Below are positions 1 through 11,759 of a stretch of 64,000 nt of DNA, piece after piece. This DNA comes from Scleroderma bovista (taxonomy: Eukaryota; Basidiomycota; Agaricomycetes; Boletales; Sclerodermataceae). The notes below the pieces were generated by a model that was not told the DNA's origin, did no database searches, and was given only the letters and a program-made list of their open reading frames with translations. The DNA lies in NCBI GenBank assembly GCA_037178675.1, contig JAYMGJ010000284.1, forward strand, positions 38,063-102,062, written 5' to 3'. The position numbers were made by a program, and so were the translations under genes. The first letter of the stretch is position 1. Each line of letters opens with the position of its first letter.

Positions 1-350
1 GGACCTGCAGAGTCTCATGCACTACGACGTCCATATACGAAAGGCTGCTCGAGAGCTGGTCGTATGATGGATCGCTTCCAAAGGCGAAGATTTCCTGGCG
101 AAGCCTTGCTTGGATGTCTGATTTTCGAGTAAGTTCGATCGGTGCCCGAACTGCATCAGGTCAGTTGTCGAGTAATAGGGAAGACTCGAGGTCGACTCCT
201 AAACCAGCCGCGAGCAACGTTTTCATCTGCGCGGGACGGGGATAGGTTTCTGTTTCACTCACCCGTGCCAATACTTCCTCACGAGTCAAATGGGCTTTCG
301 TAGCACCATTCGGGCTTCACTAGATGACATCGAGCGCATTTGGAGGAATC
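1..350 (-). pseudogene. decayed cytochrome P450 fragment (I-helix to K-helix), runs off the left edge
   Basis: Read on the minus strand, 263-305 gives a segment like the stretch before the P450 I helix (HLTREEVLAR). A 36-nt GT-AG intron (227-262) follows, then MKTLLAAG from 226. Further on come APIELTRKSD and RLRQEIFAFGSDPSYDQL, the usual P450 sequence leading to the K helix, then DVVVHETLQV. Family knowledge: an intact P450 has AGxET/S in the I helix and ExxR in the K helix. Here the I-helix motif is missing in every reading I tried, whether or not 53 nt are removed as an intron. A TGA (161-163) lies in the unspliced frame, one base appears missing near 40-50, and ExxR reads ETLQ. Several independent lesions make a relic more likely than a sequencing fault. 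The haem-binding end would lie outside the window. Confidence 0.7.
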
Positions 351-1575
351 CAGACGTGTCAGCTCGTCTTCTCTACTTTACGTAACGATCTGTTCCTGTT
401 ATTGGCAAGCATTGGGGAGCAGGGAATACCTGTGCGAGGGGGAAAAGGGAAAAGTTTGGCGGGGAGCGGTTGATAGATGCCGCAAAGGAGTCCTCCAGCG
501 GAGGCACATGTTGAAGAGAACTTCGAAACTGCCATGTTTCGTTACGGCCTCCACATCCCCAATCCGTACTCCGTCATAGCATTACTTGGGAGGTAATCGT
601 CTGTTTTTCTCGGGGAACCAAAGGGGATATCCCACGTTTACATTCAGCGCGAGTCAACAGCCGGGCATGCTCCGATTTGATGTTCATGGATGGATAGAAA
701 CCACACATAGAATGTTCGTTCGCTCATCAGGTTGTCGGCCGATTCTTTTTAGTTGCCTTCAGCATCTAAAAAGCGTACAGCAACCAATTGAAGTTCATGG
801 AAAGCTGTGCCACACATCCTGTGAACATAGAAGACGCACGAGTCGTGTTATATCACTGTATGCAAGAAGCAAACCTTATGTACTCCAGAATAAAGTGACA
901 CTCACCATGTTCATCACTGCAAAAAATGATCACACTGGATCGGTGGGCATGACATACTCGTCTCCTGGACGTAATGTTCCCAAAGAGCAATAGCCATAAT
1001 ATGGCTGTCCGCCGAACTAGAAAAAAATGAACTTCTCCAAAGAAATTCCCAATGGCATAGAGTCCACGGTAGCTGTGCCTTCAGATATAATTGCTGTATA
1101 AGTAGCAATGAAAACGGTGGTCCACCTTTCTGCGGCTGAAAGGTGGTGATGAGATGTCCCACTGTAGGTTAACGCCTCCGTTTTCGTTACCTATGATTCA
1201 TGCTATGATCCCATAGTGTGGGCGACCACCACCTTATGCATATTAGCCACTGACCAAGTCAGACTAAACTCACCACCTTTACCAGTACATGTTCTCAGCT
1301 GGCCAGTGAGTAAATGTGAACCAACTTGGGGCGAACAACCAAACAAGTCGACATCTCGCCAGAAAGAGCTGGTCCCCCTGAACCTTATACTGATAAGCGT
1401 CCGCACGGACCAAGGGCCAACCTCAGTCGATTCTCGAACCTCAAACGAAAAAAAGAGCCGATCTTTCTTCTCTTTCCCCCCAGCCTGATCGAAGGCTGAC
1501 TTTGCAGACTTTTCGAACGACATTATTACTGCAAACGAACGCCTGCCAACCCTAGACCTTCCTTCCTCCCTATCC
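351..1575. other. intergenic, no supported gene
   Basis: Between the P450 relic and the peroxiredoxin. Short frames exist on both strands but none shows a recognisable domain. Part may be the worn 5' half of the P450, but I cannot align it with confidence. The last ~120 bases before the peroxiredoxin ATG are pyrimidine-rich, as in many fungal promoters. Confidence 0.5.
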
Positions 1576-2789
1576 ATGTCGGACCCGATCCCCACCACCA
1601 CCACCACCGCACCTGCTCCTGTTCCCGCATCTGCACCCCGTCGTTCGAGCAGGATATCTTCCAAGCCTGCGCCTGCGACGAAACCCAAGGCAACCACCAA
1701 ACCCAAGGGCACGGCCAAGCCCAAGGACACAGCCAAGAAACCGGCAGCAGCAGCTAAAACGAAACGGGGCGCAGGGAGGAAACGCGGTGCAGATGAGCTT
1801 GACGAGAAGGATGAGCTTGAGTCGGACGGGGATGTGGATGGAGGTGCACAGAGTGGAGAAGTAGTAGAGGGTGTGGACGCGAAGAAGGTGCGTCAACAGT
1901 TGTACAAGTCACTTGTGGGGCTGACTCGATGCTCGCTTGGGTAGGCGAAGCTTCCTTCTGCTGATGTGGATGTGGATGCGGATGGTGCGGTGGAGGCGAT
2001 AGTCCAGGTGATACAGAATGCACAGGCGGATGCGAATGGGGATGTGCGGATGGCGGATGACACTGCTGATGCTGGAGCCGGGACTGGAGATGCGGAAGAG
2101 GGTACCACAGCACAGAAGACAAGTGTCGACCTGGGTGACATGATACCCTCTGTGACGCTCAAGAACGAGAACGGCGAGGACGTCGAGACATCGGGGCTCG
2201 TTACCCAGCGGGGCGTTGTACTCTTCCTCGTGCCCAAAGCTGACACACGTGCGTCTCATTCCATTCCTCGTGTGACTTGTGGGCTGGTGATGCACGGATT
2301 GACATTGACCGATGTGACTCCACAGCGGGATGCACGACCCAGGCGTGTGGGTTCCGGGACAGCTTCCAGGAGTTCACGGCCCTTGATTACGACGTGTACT
2401 GTCTCAGCGCGGATTCACCAGCCGCACAGACAAAATGGCAAACCAAGGTGAGCCCGACAACCGATATGTCGTTCACGCGGCTTCGTGTCATCACAAACGC
2501 GACTTTATTGACGTACGTGCTCACGCGCCTACAGAAACAGCTTCCTTTCCACCTTCTCTCGGATCCCAACCGCGTTCTTATCGGTGCACTGGGAGCCGCG
2601 GACGGGAACAAGACCAAGCGGAGTCACTTTGTATTTGAGAAGGGGGGGAAGCTGATACACAAGAAGATGCCTTTGAAACCTGCTGATAGGTACGTGTGCG
2701 CCGTGCTATACATATTATGCGTCTTGGATAAACGTGTCTGCAGCCCGGTGTTATCGTTGAAGGCTATCAAGGGTGAGCTGCCATCATAG
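1576..2789 (+). CDS. thioredoxin-dependent peroxiredoxin, BCP/PrxQ type, Dot5-like nuclear form
   Basis: Proposed exons 1576-1887, 1945-2248, 2326-2447, 2535-2689 and 2744-2789 give 312 aa in one frame. Roughly the first 175 residues are low complexity: Pro/Ala/Lys-rich with basic runs (KTKRGAGRKRG) that look like a nuclear localisation signal, then an acidic Asp/Glu stretch. The catalytic domain follows, with TPGCTTQACGFRD around the peroxidatic cysteine. A second cysteine five residues on is the resolving position of atypical 2-Cys BCP/PrxQ enzymes. The domain ends with the usual FVFEKGGKL and KPADS. Known role of the family: reduction of hydrogen peroxide and alkyl hydroperoxides using thioredoxin; yeast Dot5 is nuclear. 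The basic tail supports the same location here. The ATG chosen is the first in the frame. Next gene, ATG13, is 276 bp downstream on the same strand. Confidence 0.88.
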
Positions 2790-3065
2790 CAAGCAGTGTT
2801 ACGTTCGTGTGTATCTTGTATTACTAGTGGTATACCTATCGAAGCAGACTGTCCCAATGACTCGGAAATTCTGACTCGTATATGGTGGAATATCCAGGGA
2901 ACAGTTGACCCTGTCAAGCTGTGGATGAGATCCGCTGTCTACTTACCTAATCGATACCCTTCCATAAATGGGATGACTGGGACGCTAACTCGCTGGTGAC
3001 TTCACCCGTGGCGAGACTCGTAGTAGACAGACCATGTCGACTTGATCTCTTCCCGCTCGCACGAA

Positions 3066-5907
3066 ATGTCAAATGACATCCAGAAGGCTGACCAAATAGC
3101 CTATAGATTCTACACGAAGCTTGCCCTTGTCGTACACAATGCCCGCTCCACCGCAGAGACCAGGCCCAACACGAAGCTCGACAAATGGGTGCGATCCCAC
3201 CGCTGCTCTCTCGTGCTTGCGCTGACCCGACACCCAGTTTAACCTCGAGACACCAGACGCTGACCTGTTCAGAGACCAGCTGCGCATCTATCGCACTATC
3301 TCGTCCTCGGCCCCGCCACCACCCCCTTTCGAGCTCCAGGTCCTGCTCTCCATCCCAGAGATATCCTCGAACCAGGTCCTCGTCCACCTCACACCCGACT
3401 CTTCTCGTCTCCGCATCGACCCGACTCCACAGCACATCGTGCTCGAGTCTTGGCTCCTCAATTTCACTCCATCCACGTCCACAGCACACGCTCCGTACCA
3501 CGACACCGACAACGACGAGCATCCAGGCGATGTGGCTCCTTCAACAATATACAAGCACGGTATACCCCTCTTCCGCAGTATCTATTCATTGCTGCGCATA
3601 CTCCCATCCTGGAAACTATTCAAGAGACTACGCAGGCGAATGAGCAGTCCTTATAGAAATGGAAACATGAACATACAACTACATATCAAGGGGGTCGACG
3701 ATGGTCTAGGGGACCTTCTCGAGTTTGGTAGGTCCTTCCTCACACGTTGCATTAGGCCGTTATGCCCCCCCACGAGGCGCTCATAATATCCGTCTATTGC
3801 GCGCTCCCTTTTACCTTCTGGTCCAGCCCCCCATGGATCCAAACCACTGGCTGACCCCCCCGTTCTCTTTCATATTCTCACAGACATCCCTCCCGCATCC
3901 AACGCTCCTCCGCTCCCATACGAAACACATACCTTCCCTCCCGTCCCACACCCCATGGGCACACTATCCCTCACAGCGAAATACCTCATCTCGCCCAACT
4001 TCCAGCTCGACGAGCTCGAGTCTCTCCTCTCCTCACGCTTCCTCTCTCTAGACGAGGCTTCCGACTTCACCCCTACCCTCGCCAAGCACCAGGCCCGTGA
4101 CTCGATGTCTGCGCTCGCAGGTCCGTCTGGCAGTCTGCGCACCAGTCTGCCCAAGAGCCCCCCGTCGTCGATCGCAGGCCAGTTCATACTCCCGTCACCC
4201 TCACACCCAGGTACACACATCAGAACGAACTCTATGCCGGGTACTCACAGCCCGCGGCCCGGCAATGTGACGCTGCCTATCAGCCGGACGTCTACGGGCG
4301 CAGCAGGCGGTGCCGGGTCAACGTCTGCACTGTCCATTACGTCGTCGCGACACGACGGGAGCGGGACGTGGTCCAAGGAGGAGAGCGCATTGCCGTCCAT
4401 CGCACGTCTCAGGCGGGAGAGCACCAGTACGACAGGGCGCAGTTCACTGGTATGGGTCTTGTCCACCTTTCACATTCACATTCTCTCATCCACTCACCGC
4501 CACACACAACAGGACCTCCCCACCGCAGGCCCTCTTCCCATTCGCAAACCAGGCATCACCACCCCTCACCCGTTCCGTTCGTCGACCCTCTCCTCCGGCT
4601 CTCCATCCATCCACTCACCCTCGCCGTCCCTGCGCCAGCCTTCGCCGCTCTCTACAGGCGGAGCCGCACTCCCGAGTCTGCCCGCGCGCCCTGCTGCACA
4701 GACGTCCCCAAATAGCTCGCGCGTGCCGCCTTCGCCGATCGGTGCCGTTGCCGGTTTCGGCGGGATCGGTGCCATTTCTGGTACAGCCAGCCGGCCGTCT
4801 CCGCCGTTCGCGCCATCCAGTCTGTCCGACCGCCGCTCGCTCACATCGGCAGACGGCGTCGGCGGCGATGCAGGAGGTGAAGCTGCCACGGCGAACACGT
4901 CGCCAAAGGTTCCTACGCGGAAACGGTACTCGAGCAGTTTTGGACATCGGTATATGGCGAGCGGGGGCAGTACAGGGTCGGGCGGGAGTGGGGGTGGTGG
5001 CGTTGGTGGCGTTGGCAGTGGCACAGGTGGACCCGGTAGCGAAGGGAGCCCGGGGAGCACAGGTGTTATTGGCGTGAGCACGGGGGTGGGAGAGCTGTCG
5101 CGGGAACCATCACGGGAGCGCGATGGCGATTCGGGCAGAGACCGCGAACGACCACGCGTGTCGTCGTTGTTAGGGACAAGAGCGACGGCTGTGACGTCTG
5201 ATGAAGATGAGTTGTCCATGTTCGTGCGCGAGATTGATGCGCGGAAGCCCCTTGCAACTGGCAGTGGACGGGGACAGGTGCTGCGGTCGGTACATCATCC
5301 TGCTGTGGCAGAGGGGTCACGTGGAGGCGTTGTTGGGTTAGGGATTGGTGGTGCAGGTACCGGTGCGGGCACAGGTAGCGCATTGCAAGTCGAGAGTGCA
5401 GGTGGTACCGGCGCAGTCGGTGGTGGGGGAGAATCAGGACTTACCAAAGATCCAGTCACGGGCGCAGCCGCAGCCCCCGCAGCACGCCCCGGTCCGGGAT
5501 CAGGCCCAATCATAACGGCAGACCCAAACCCAGCAGCAGCAGGTACTACGGACTCGCGGCGTTCATCGACACTCGGAGGGTCAGGTCCGATGCTCACGCG
5601 CGAAGCGGAAATAGACGAACGACTGCGGCACATGCACGAAGTGTTTATGGCATCGCTCGAGGGCCTGGGGAGCGGCGCACGGCGAGGTGCACAGACGAGC
5701 GCTGCAGGCGAGGAGTCGCCCGTAGGCGACGGTGGGAGCGCCAGTGGAAGCGGAAGTGGGTCTGCGATTGGTGCACAGAGGCCGCGGCTGGGGTCGATGC
5801 GATCTTTGAGCGGGGGCGATGGTGCGTCGAGTGGAGGGTCTGGAGAGGTGCTTGGGAGGATGGAGCTGGACGAGGAGGCGCGTCGGAGAAGGCGGTTTGA
5901 TGCATGA
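3066..5907 (+). CDS. ATG13: autophagy-related protein 13 (Atg13), Atg1/ULK kinase complex subunit
   Basis: Proposed exons 3066-3188, 3238-3727, 3884-4449 and 4513-5907 give 857 aa. The N-terminal ~270 residues carry the Atg13 HORMA-domain pattern, starting near QKADQIAYRFYTKLALVVHNAR and continuing through an LLRILPSWKLFKRL helix. The rest is a long disordered tail rich in Ser, Pro and Gly. It contains patches I recall from basidiomycete Atg13: RKRYSSSFGHRY and DELSMFVREIDARKPL. Family knowledge: the tail is phosphorylated by TORC1 and binds Atg1 and Atg17, and the protein starts autophagosome formation in the cytosol. The third intron (63 nt) keeps the frame, so its retention would add 21 residues; I call it an intron from its GTATGG/ACAG ends and typical size. 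The start is the ATG directly before SNDIQKAD. Confidence 0.9.
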
Positions 5908-6960
5908 TGCGGATGCGGTTTTGTGCGTGTGCTTCCTGCCGTTTGGGGTTTGGTCTACGTGTGCTCAGTGGGGTTGTTTGTAGGCGAGGTGTAATCTAGT
6001 CTGGCTGTTCTTTTCCCGTTTTGATCTCCATGCATGCATGTTGTAGCACGACCTATGATGGTGAAGTACATACGGTATGCTAGCGCTTCTCTGTCATCAC
6101 GATCCTTTTTTTTTTCCGCCTCACGACACGCATATTTCTTCCTCCCGGTTCTCTTTCTTTCCCTCTTTCCGCGAGAACATTAATCATGTGTGTGTTTTTC
6201 ATTGGCCTTCTCATTCTCCCCTTCTTTGCACTGTGCTCATTCTGACCTCCTTTCTACTCTTTCTTCACTCGACGCCGACATACCCGGAACGATTGGATCC
6301 ACTCTTTATTTTCAAGTTCAATATCTATGTCGCATATCGAATGTATATAATCCTAGATACTCTTGTCACATCGTGCGCGATACTATGGCAGATTGGTACT
6401 CATAAGGGGGGTTACTGGTCTCTTCACCTTGTCTGGAACCAGTTCATATATCCCAGGACCCACCTAAGAGGTCATCACCGCATGACTGGGTGTACGTACA
6501 TGTGGAAGGGGATGGATACGATGGACACGGGCTATACCACTAATATACGATGTTTCATGTTCATGTGGACCATTAACGGTCGCCGATGAAAGACGCTCTT
6601 GAGAACAATGATTGCACTGATAAGAGAAAATCAAAGCTAATCAAAGTGGATTTCCTTCCCGACTATCAGGCTACATGATGCACATGGTGGTCCGTATCAA
6701 GGAATGGAACGGGTAAGATCTCAAGGTTTACCCCCTCAATTTGAAGATAGTCATTCGCTCAAAGGGAGCCACGTGTGATCGCATTGTGTTACTCACCTAA
6801 TTGATCAATAAGACGCGGTGACCGACGCATAGTAATCAAAAGAAGGATGTTGATTTCGTACACTGATCTGGAAGAATGATACATATGTAATTCTACAGGA
6901 TAATCCATCAAAGCGAGGTTCCAATTGCATACTGTACATACCAATACATCGACTGCCAGC
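5908..6960. other. spacer, first array unit
   Basis: ATG13 3' flank, then from about 5983 the left part of array unit 1. The stretch 5985-6240 recurs at 8310-8600, 10665-10885 and 13150-13410 with small differences. No gene seen. It lies downstream of both convergent neighbours, so it should hold their terminators. Confidence 0.6.
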
Positions 6961-7898
6961 TTAGTCGTAGAATACAAAAGATCTGAGCTCGATAGACTCC
7001 CTCAATGGAGCACCCTTTGGTGTGGCCGGGTCTTCAAAACCCGTGTGCGGACACATCCTAGCAACACTACCGTCTAGAACAGAGTCAAAGCTGAAATCGA
7101 GTCAGCATGGCGGTTATCATTGATCTAAGCGTATCCGAACTGACCACTTAAACAATACGAAATCCTCGGGTTCCATAGCACTCTTATAAACCCATCGATG
7201 ATTGGGGTTGTACTTTACAGAATAGTTCTGGCCGTCGCGCACAGCGAACTTCAACGTGACTTCCATGAGATCTTCATCTACATTGAGACTGCGATAGTCA
7301 CAAAGGGCCAGCGGCCAGTCTACGGCTGCGTGCGAAATCGGGCGCCAGAGATTAATGATCTGGAATCGGCCCTGAAGGAGAGCTTCAACCTGATCACTAG
7401 GAATGTGCCTGCGGAGTCGGGCGATGGCAGATTTAGTGGTCTGATCGACGTGGATGAGTGGTACGGGCTGACGGTTCGTCGGACCATCGTCGATCACGCC
7501 GGGACGCCGGCGGCGGATAGCTGGCAGGATATCGTACATGAATAGGTGACTATCAGTGAATAAGGGGGTAACCTACTGTGATCAAACGGAATCACCCTGC
7601 TCGCCCCAGTGAGCTCCTTGATGAGCTCGGCGCATTCCGGGTAGTATTCTGCTTTGATTTCTTCTTCATCCTGGAATCTGGTATGCTTTGCAGGACGGCG
7701 ATAAAACTGAAGTGCAGCGGTATCAAGGGTGTACTTGTCTTCGTTCCCCCGGGCGTCCTTGATCTCAACTTTGCGAAGGTCTTCAGTCCAGTTGCGTGGG
7801 GGTTCGCTGGCAAGAGTAGGATCGAAGTCAACTTGGGTCCAGGCCGGAGAACCATCGGAAGGAGGGGAAGAGTATGTTAACTGGCCTGTCGTCGACAT
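6961..7898 (-). CDS. CmcJ/NvfI/EfuI-family oxygenase-like protein, array copy 1
   Basis: Exons (minus) 7577-7898, 7145-7520 and 6961-7090 give 275 aa. Family recognition rests on FDHTIRR across the first splice, HVDQT at 131-135, NLWRPI near 164-169, LALCDYRS near 178-185, YNPNHRW at 211-217, and PHTGF (247-251) followed by PLRES (261-265). This is the fungal family annotated as GA4-desaturase, AsaB or CmcJ-like. NvfI, which I recall as a non-haem iron/2-oxoglutarate endoperoxidase, belongs to it. H131 and D133 fit the HxD metal pair; the third ligand could be H215 or H248, and R263 could hold a cosubstrate. Substrate unknown. I chose the MSTT start because a TATA box (7965-7972) overlaps the region of the upstream in-frame ATG (7955). 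Lies tail-to-tail with ATG13. Confidence 0.8.
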
Positions 7899-7964
7899 CT
7901 GAAAGTGAGAAGCGGGTACACGTATGTATGACTTGGGTGCAGATTGATGCGGCAAGAGGACACG

Positions 7965-7972
7965 TTTTATAT
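7965..7972 (-). promoter_or_regulatory. TATA box of oxygenase copy 1
   Basis: ATATAAAA on the minus strand, 67 bp before the proposed ATG. It is conserved at the same place in all four copies, which supports both the promoter and the MSTT start. Confidence 0.65.
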
Positions 7973-9293
7973 CAGAAAAAGGGACTAAATTTACTCCTTA
8001 CAATGACCAGTTGAGGAACCGAATTGAACTTGCGGAACTCGGTTATTCGGAACTGAGCGAATATCCATGATCAAGAGGAAAGAGGAATGGAAACAACCTC
8101 ACTACCGCCATAATACCTCACCGTTGCCAAAGAACCCGTACTAATGGCACCATGTCGCAGATTCACAGGTTTGGTGCTGCGGGCTAGCACTCAAAGCGCC
8201 CAAACTGTTATTGACATCACCTTAGGACGTGAATGACGGTCGACAGTGTCTCATCGAGTTCTGGACGCTCGCGTCCGGATACCCAAAATGTCTAGGACCG
8301 AGACTAGAGAGGTGTAATCTAGTCCATAGGAGGAGGGAGGGGGAGGGGGGAGAGGGGTCCGCTCTTTTCTTCCCTTTTTGATCTCCATGCATGTTGCACG
8401 ACCTATGATCACGGTAAAGTACATATGGTATGGTCACTGCTTATCTGTCATCGCGATCCATTTTTTCCGCCTCACGAGACGCATATCTGGATCCCTTCTG
8501 ACACTCTTTCTCTCCCTCTCTCCGCGAGAACGCTGATCATGTGTGTTTTCATTGGCCTTCTCATTCTCCCTTCTTTGCACTGCTCATCTTTGTTAGGACG
8601 ACGAGCGCGATACGGACGAGCGATACGATATAGCTGAGGGCGCGATGATAGCAGGCAAGTTTAGTAGGCACGCAGGAAGTAGGGCGAGAAGACTCGGGCT
8701 TCAGGTTGTAATTTCGTGCTACTCTACTCGATCTATACTTATACTTCGTTATACAACTTACAAGGCACCGTCTCAGGATGATCGTATCCGCGGCGGCACC
8801 CGCAGTGGCATCTGGCATCCGCCATCCGCGTTCGGCGTCGACTTGCCGCTGGAGTCCAACAATTTTGACTTCCTTTCTACTCTCTCGACGCCGACATACC
8901 TTCAATATCTGCGTCGCATATCGAAAGTATATAATCCTAGATACTCTTATCATCGCTGGCATGGCGTGATACTATGGCAAATTGGTCAGGCGTATCGCAC
9001 ATACCATTGATGTGCAGTCCAGATGTCCTCGTGGTCTCTTCTGTCTCGGGCAAGATCCCAAGTTCCACCCGGTGCAACCCTCAAAATTTGAAGATGGTCG
9101 TTCCTTCAAAGGGAGGATGGTCTGCCCTGTGTGCTCACTTGATCAAAATATGAGCGGTGACCGACGCATAGTCAAAAGAAGATGGTGATTTCGTACACTA
9201 ATTCAGAACAATGGTGCATATGTAGTTCCAGGCCAATCTATCAAAGCGAGGTTCCAATTGCATACTGTACGTACCAATAAATCGACCGCCAAC
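7973..9293. other. spacer between oxygenase copies 1 and 2
   Basis: Upstream region of copy 1 (to ~8312), then the shared left segment of unit 2 and the downstream flank of copy 2. No open frame has a recognisable product. The flanks match the corresponding parts of the other units. Confidence 0.6.
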
Positions 9294-10225
9294 TTAGTCG
9301 TAGAATACAAAACATCTGAGCTCAATAGACTCCCTCAATGGAGTGCCCTCCGGTGTGGTCGGGTCTTCGAAAGCCGTGTGCGGGCACATCCGAGCAACAC
9401 TACCGTCTAGAACAGAGTCACAGCTGAAGTCGAGTCAGTATGACGGTTATCATTGATCTAAGCGCATCCGAACTGACATCTTAAACAATACGAAATCCTG
9501 TGGGTCCATCGCACGCTTATAAACCCAATGGTGTTTGGGGTTGTATTTCACGGAGTAGTACTTGGCTTCGCGGTCAGCAAACTTCAACGTGACTTCCATG
9601 AGATCTTCATCTACGTCGAGACTGCGATAGTCACAAAGGGCCAGCGGCCAATCTACAGCTGAGTGTGAAATGGGGCGCCACATATTCAAGACCTGGAATC
9701 GGCCCTGAAGGAGAACTTCCACCTGATCCTGATCACTGGGAAGATGCATGCGGAGTCGGGCTATGGCAGATTCAATGGTCTGATCGACATGTACGGATAG
9801 TACAGGCTGACGGTTCAGCGGACCATCGTCGATCACGCCGGGACGCCGGCGGCGGATAACTGGCAGGATATCGCACATGAATAGGTGACTATCAGTGGAT
9901 ACGTGGGCAACCTACTGTGACCAAACGGAATCACCATACTCGCCCCAGTGAGCTCCTTGATGAGCTCGACACACTCCGGGTAGTATTCTGCTTTGATTTC
10001 TTCTTCATCCTGGAATCTGGTATGCCTTGCAGGACGCCGATAAAACTGAAATGCAACGGTATCAAGGGTGTATTTGTCTTCGTTCCCCCGGGCGTCCTTG
10101 ATCTCAACTTTGTGAAGGTCTACAGTCCAATTGCGAGGGGGTTCGCTGGTAACAGTACGATCGACCCAGGCCGGAGAACCATCGGAGGGTGGGTGAGAGT
10201 AGGTTAACTGGGCGGTCGTCGACAT
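9294..10225 (-). CDS. CmcJ/NvfI/EfuI-family oxygenase-like protein, array copy 2
   Basis: Exons (minus) 9916-10225, 9478-9859 and 9294-9423 give 273 aa with the same two intron positions as copy 1. Relative to copy 1 it lacks four codons in the N-terminal VDFDP region and has two extra codons (SDQDQVEV against SDQVEA), both in frame. HVDQT, YNPKHHW, PHTGF and PLRES are kept. At the second splice the residue pair reads I-C rather than C-F. The indels in whole codons, against a spacer full of other indels, suggest a working protein. Substrate unknown. Confidence 0.8.
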
Positions 10226-10298
10226 CTGCAAGTGGGAAGCTGATGTGTACACGTATGACTTGGGCGCAGATGCTGCGGTGAGAGTACACAAGAACATC

Positions 10299-10306
10299 TT
10301 TTATAT
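10299..10306 (-). promoter_or_regulatory. TATA box of oxygenase copy 2
   Basis: ATATAAAA on the minus strand, 74 bp before the proposed ATG, matching the other three copies. It abuts the upstream in-frame ATG near 10297, which is therefore unlikely to be translated. Confidence 0.65.
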
Positions 10307-11759
10307 CAGAACCACCGGATGAAATATTTACTCAGCTTATTATGTCCAGTTGAAGATGCAGAACCCGGTCTGGGAAAATTAATTCAGGAGGAATGGAAAC
10401 AACTTGAAACCTCTCACCATGATCGCCAAGTGGAAGTCATACCTCGCCGTTGCGAAAGAACGCATACTAATGGCACCACGGCGCAGATTCAGCGGCCAGG
10501 TTGGTGCTGCGGGCTAGAGCTCAAAGCACTCAAAAACTCCAGCCAGGTGTCATTGACATCACCTTAGTAGGATGTGAATGCCGACAATCTCATCCAGTTC
10601 TGGGTAACTCTTGCAGCCCGGGAGGACTTGTTCGGATACCCAAAACGTCTGGGACCGAGACTAGTAGAGAGATGGATGTAATCTAGTCTGGCTCTTTTCC
10701 TTTTTGATCTCCATGCATGTTGCACGACCTAGTATGATTATGGTGAGTCACTGCTTATCTGTCATCGTGGTCCATTTTTTTTCCGCCTCACGACACGCAT
10801 TTCTCTCCCTCTATCCACGAGAACACTGATCATGTGTATTTTCATTGGCCTTCTCATTCTCCCCTCTTTGCACTGCTCATTTTTGTTAGGATGACGAGCG
10901 CGAGGGCAGTACGACGTGCGCGAGGATATGTAGCTGGTAAGCTTAGTAGGCACGCAGGTAGGGCAAGAAGACTCGGGCTTCAGGTTGTAATTTCGCGGTA
11001 CTGTCTGTGCTTATACTTCGTTATACAACTTACAAGGCACCGTCTCAGGATGATCATATGGATACCCCCGTAGTGGCATCCGCGTTCGGCGTCGACTTGC
11101 CGCTGGAGTCAACCTCAACAATTTTGACTTCCTTCATATTATACCCGGAACGATTGGATCCACTCTTGTCAAATTCATTCAATATCTGCGTCGCATATAA
11201 TCTTAGATACTCTTATCATCGCTGGCATGGCGTGATACTATGGCAGATTGGTCAGGCGTATCGCACATAATGTGCAGTCCAGATGTCCTCGGGGTCTTTT
11301 CATGTCTGGAACCATCTTAGTATCAAAATTCAATTGTCTCGGGTCGAACGCGTGTGCGAAAAGTGCACACCCTGCAGCGGACCTCAGAGTTTGCGTTGGT
11401 GAACGCATTAGCGGTGCAATCCAGTGCATACATCCCAGGACCCACCTAGTAAGGACACGGGGCTAGTACTGTATGCACTACATGGTATTCCGTATCCTGG
11501 AATGGAACGGGTAAGATCTCAAGTTTTACCTCAAAATTCGAAGATGATTGTTCTTTCAAAGAGAGCCTGATGGTCTGCCGTGTGTGCTCACTTGCTTGAT
11601 CAATAAGACACGGTGACCGACGCATAGTCAAAAGAACTTAGAAGATGGTGATTTCGTACACTAATTCAGAACAATGGTGCATATGTAATTCCAGACCAAT
11701 CTATCAAAGCGAGGTTCCAATTGCATAGTACTGTACGTACCAATAAATCGACCGCCAAC
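10307..11759. other. spacer between oxygenase copies 2 and 3
   Basis: Same organisation as the previous spacer: copy 2 upstream flank, the shared unit left segment from ~10669, and copy 3 downstream flank. A ~150-bp stretch (11290-11460) has no clear counterpart in units 2 and 4 but partly resembles 6410-6480 of unit 1. No gene supported. Confidence 0.55.

Noticed and set aside
4450..4512. Reading through ATG13 intron 3, which has no stop
   Set aside because: Ends and size are typical of an intron here, and the 21 added residues do not resemble the family; kept only as a possible retained intron.
7494..7955. Longer N-terminus (starting near 7955) for oxygenase copy 1, and equivalents in the other copies
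   Set aside because: The extra ATG lies next to the conserved TATA box, so it should be at or before the transcription start. Conservation starts at MSTT.
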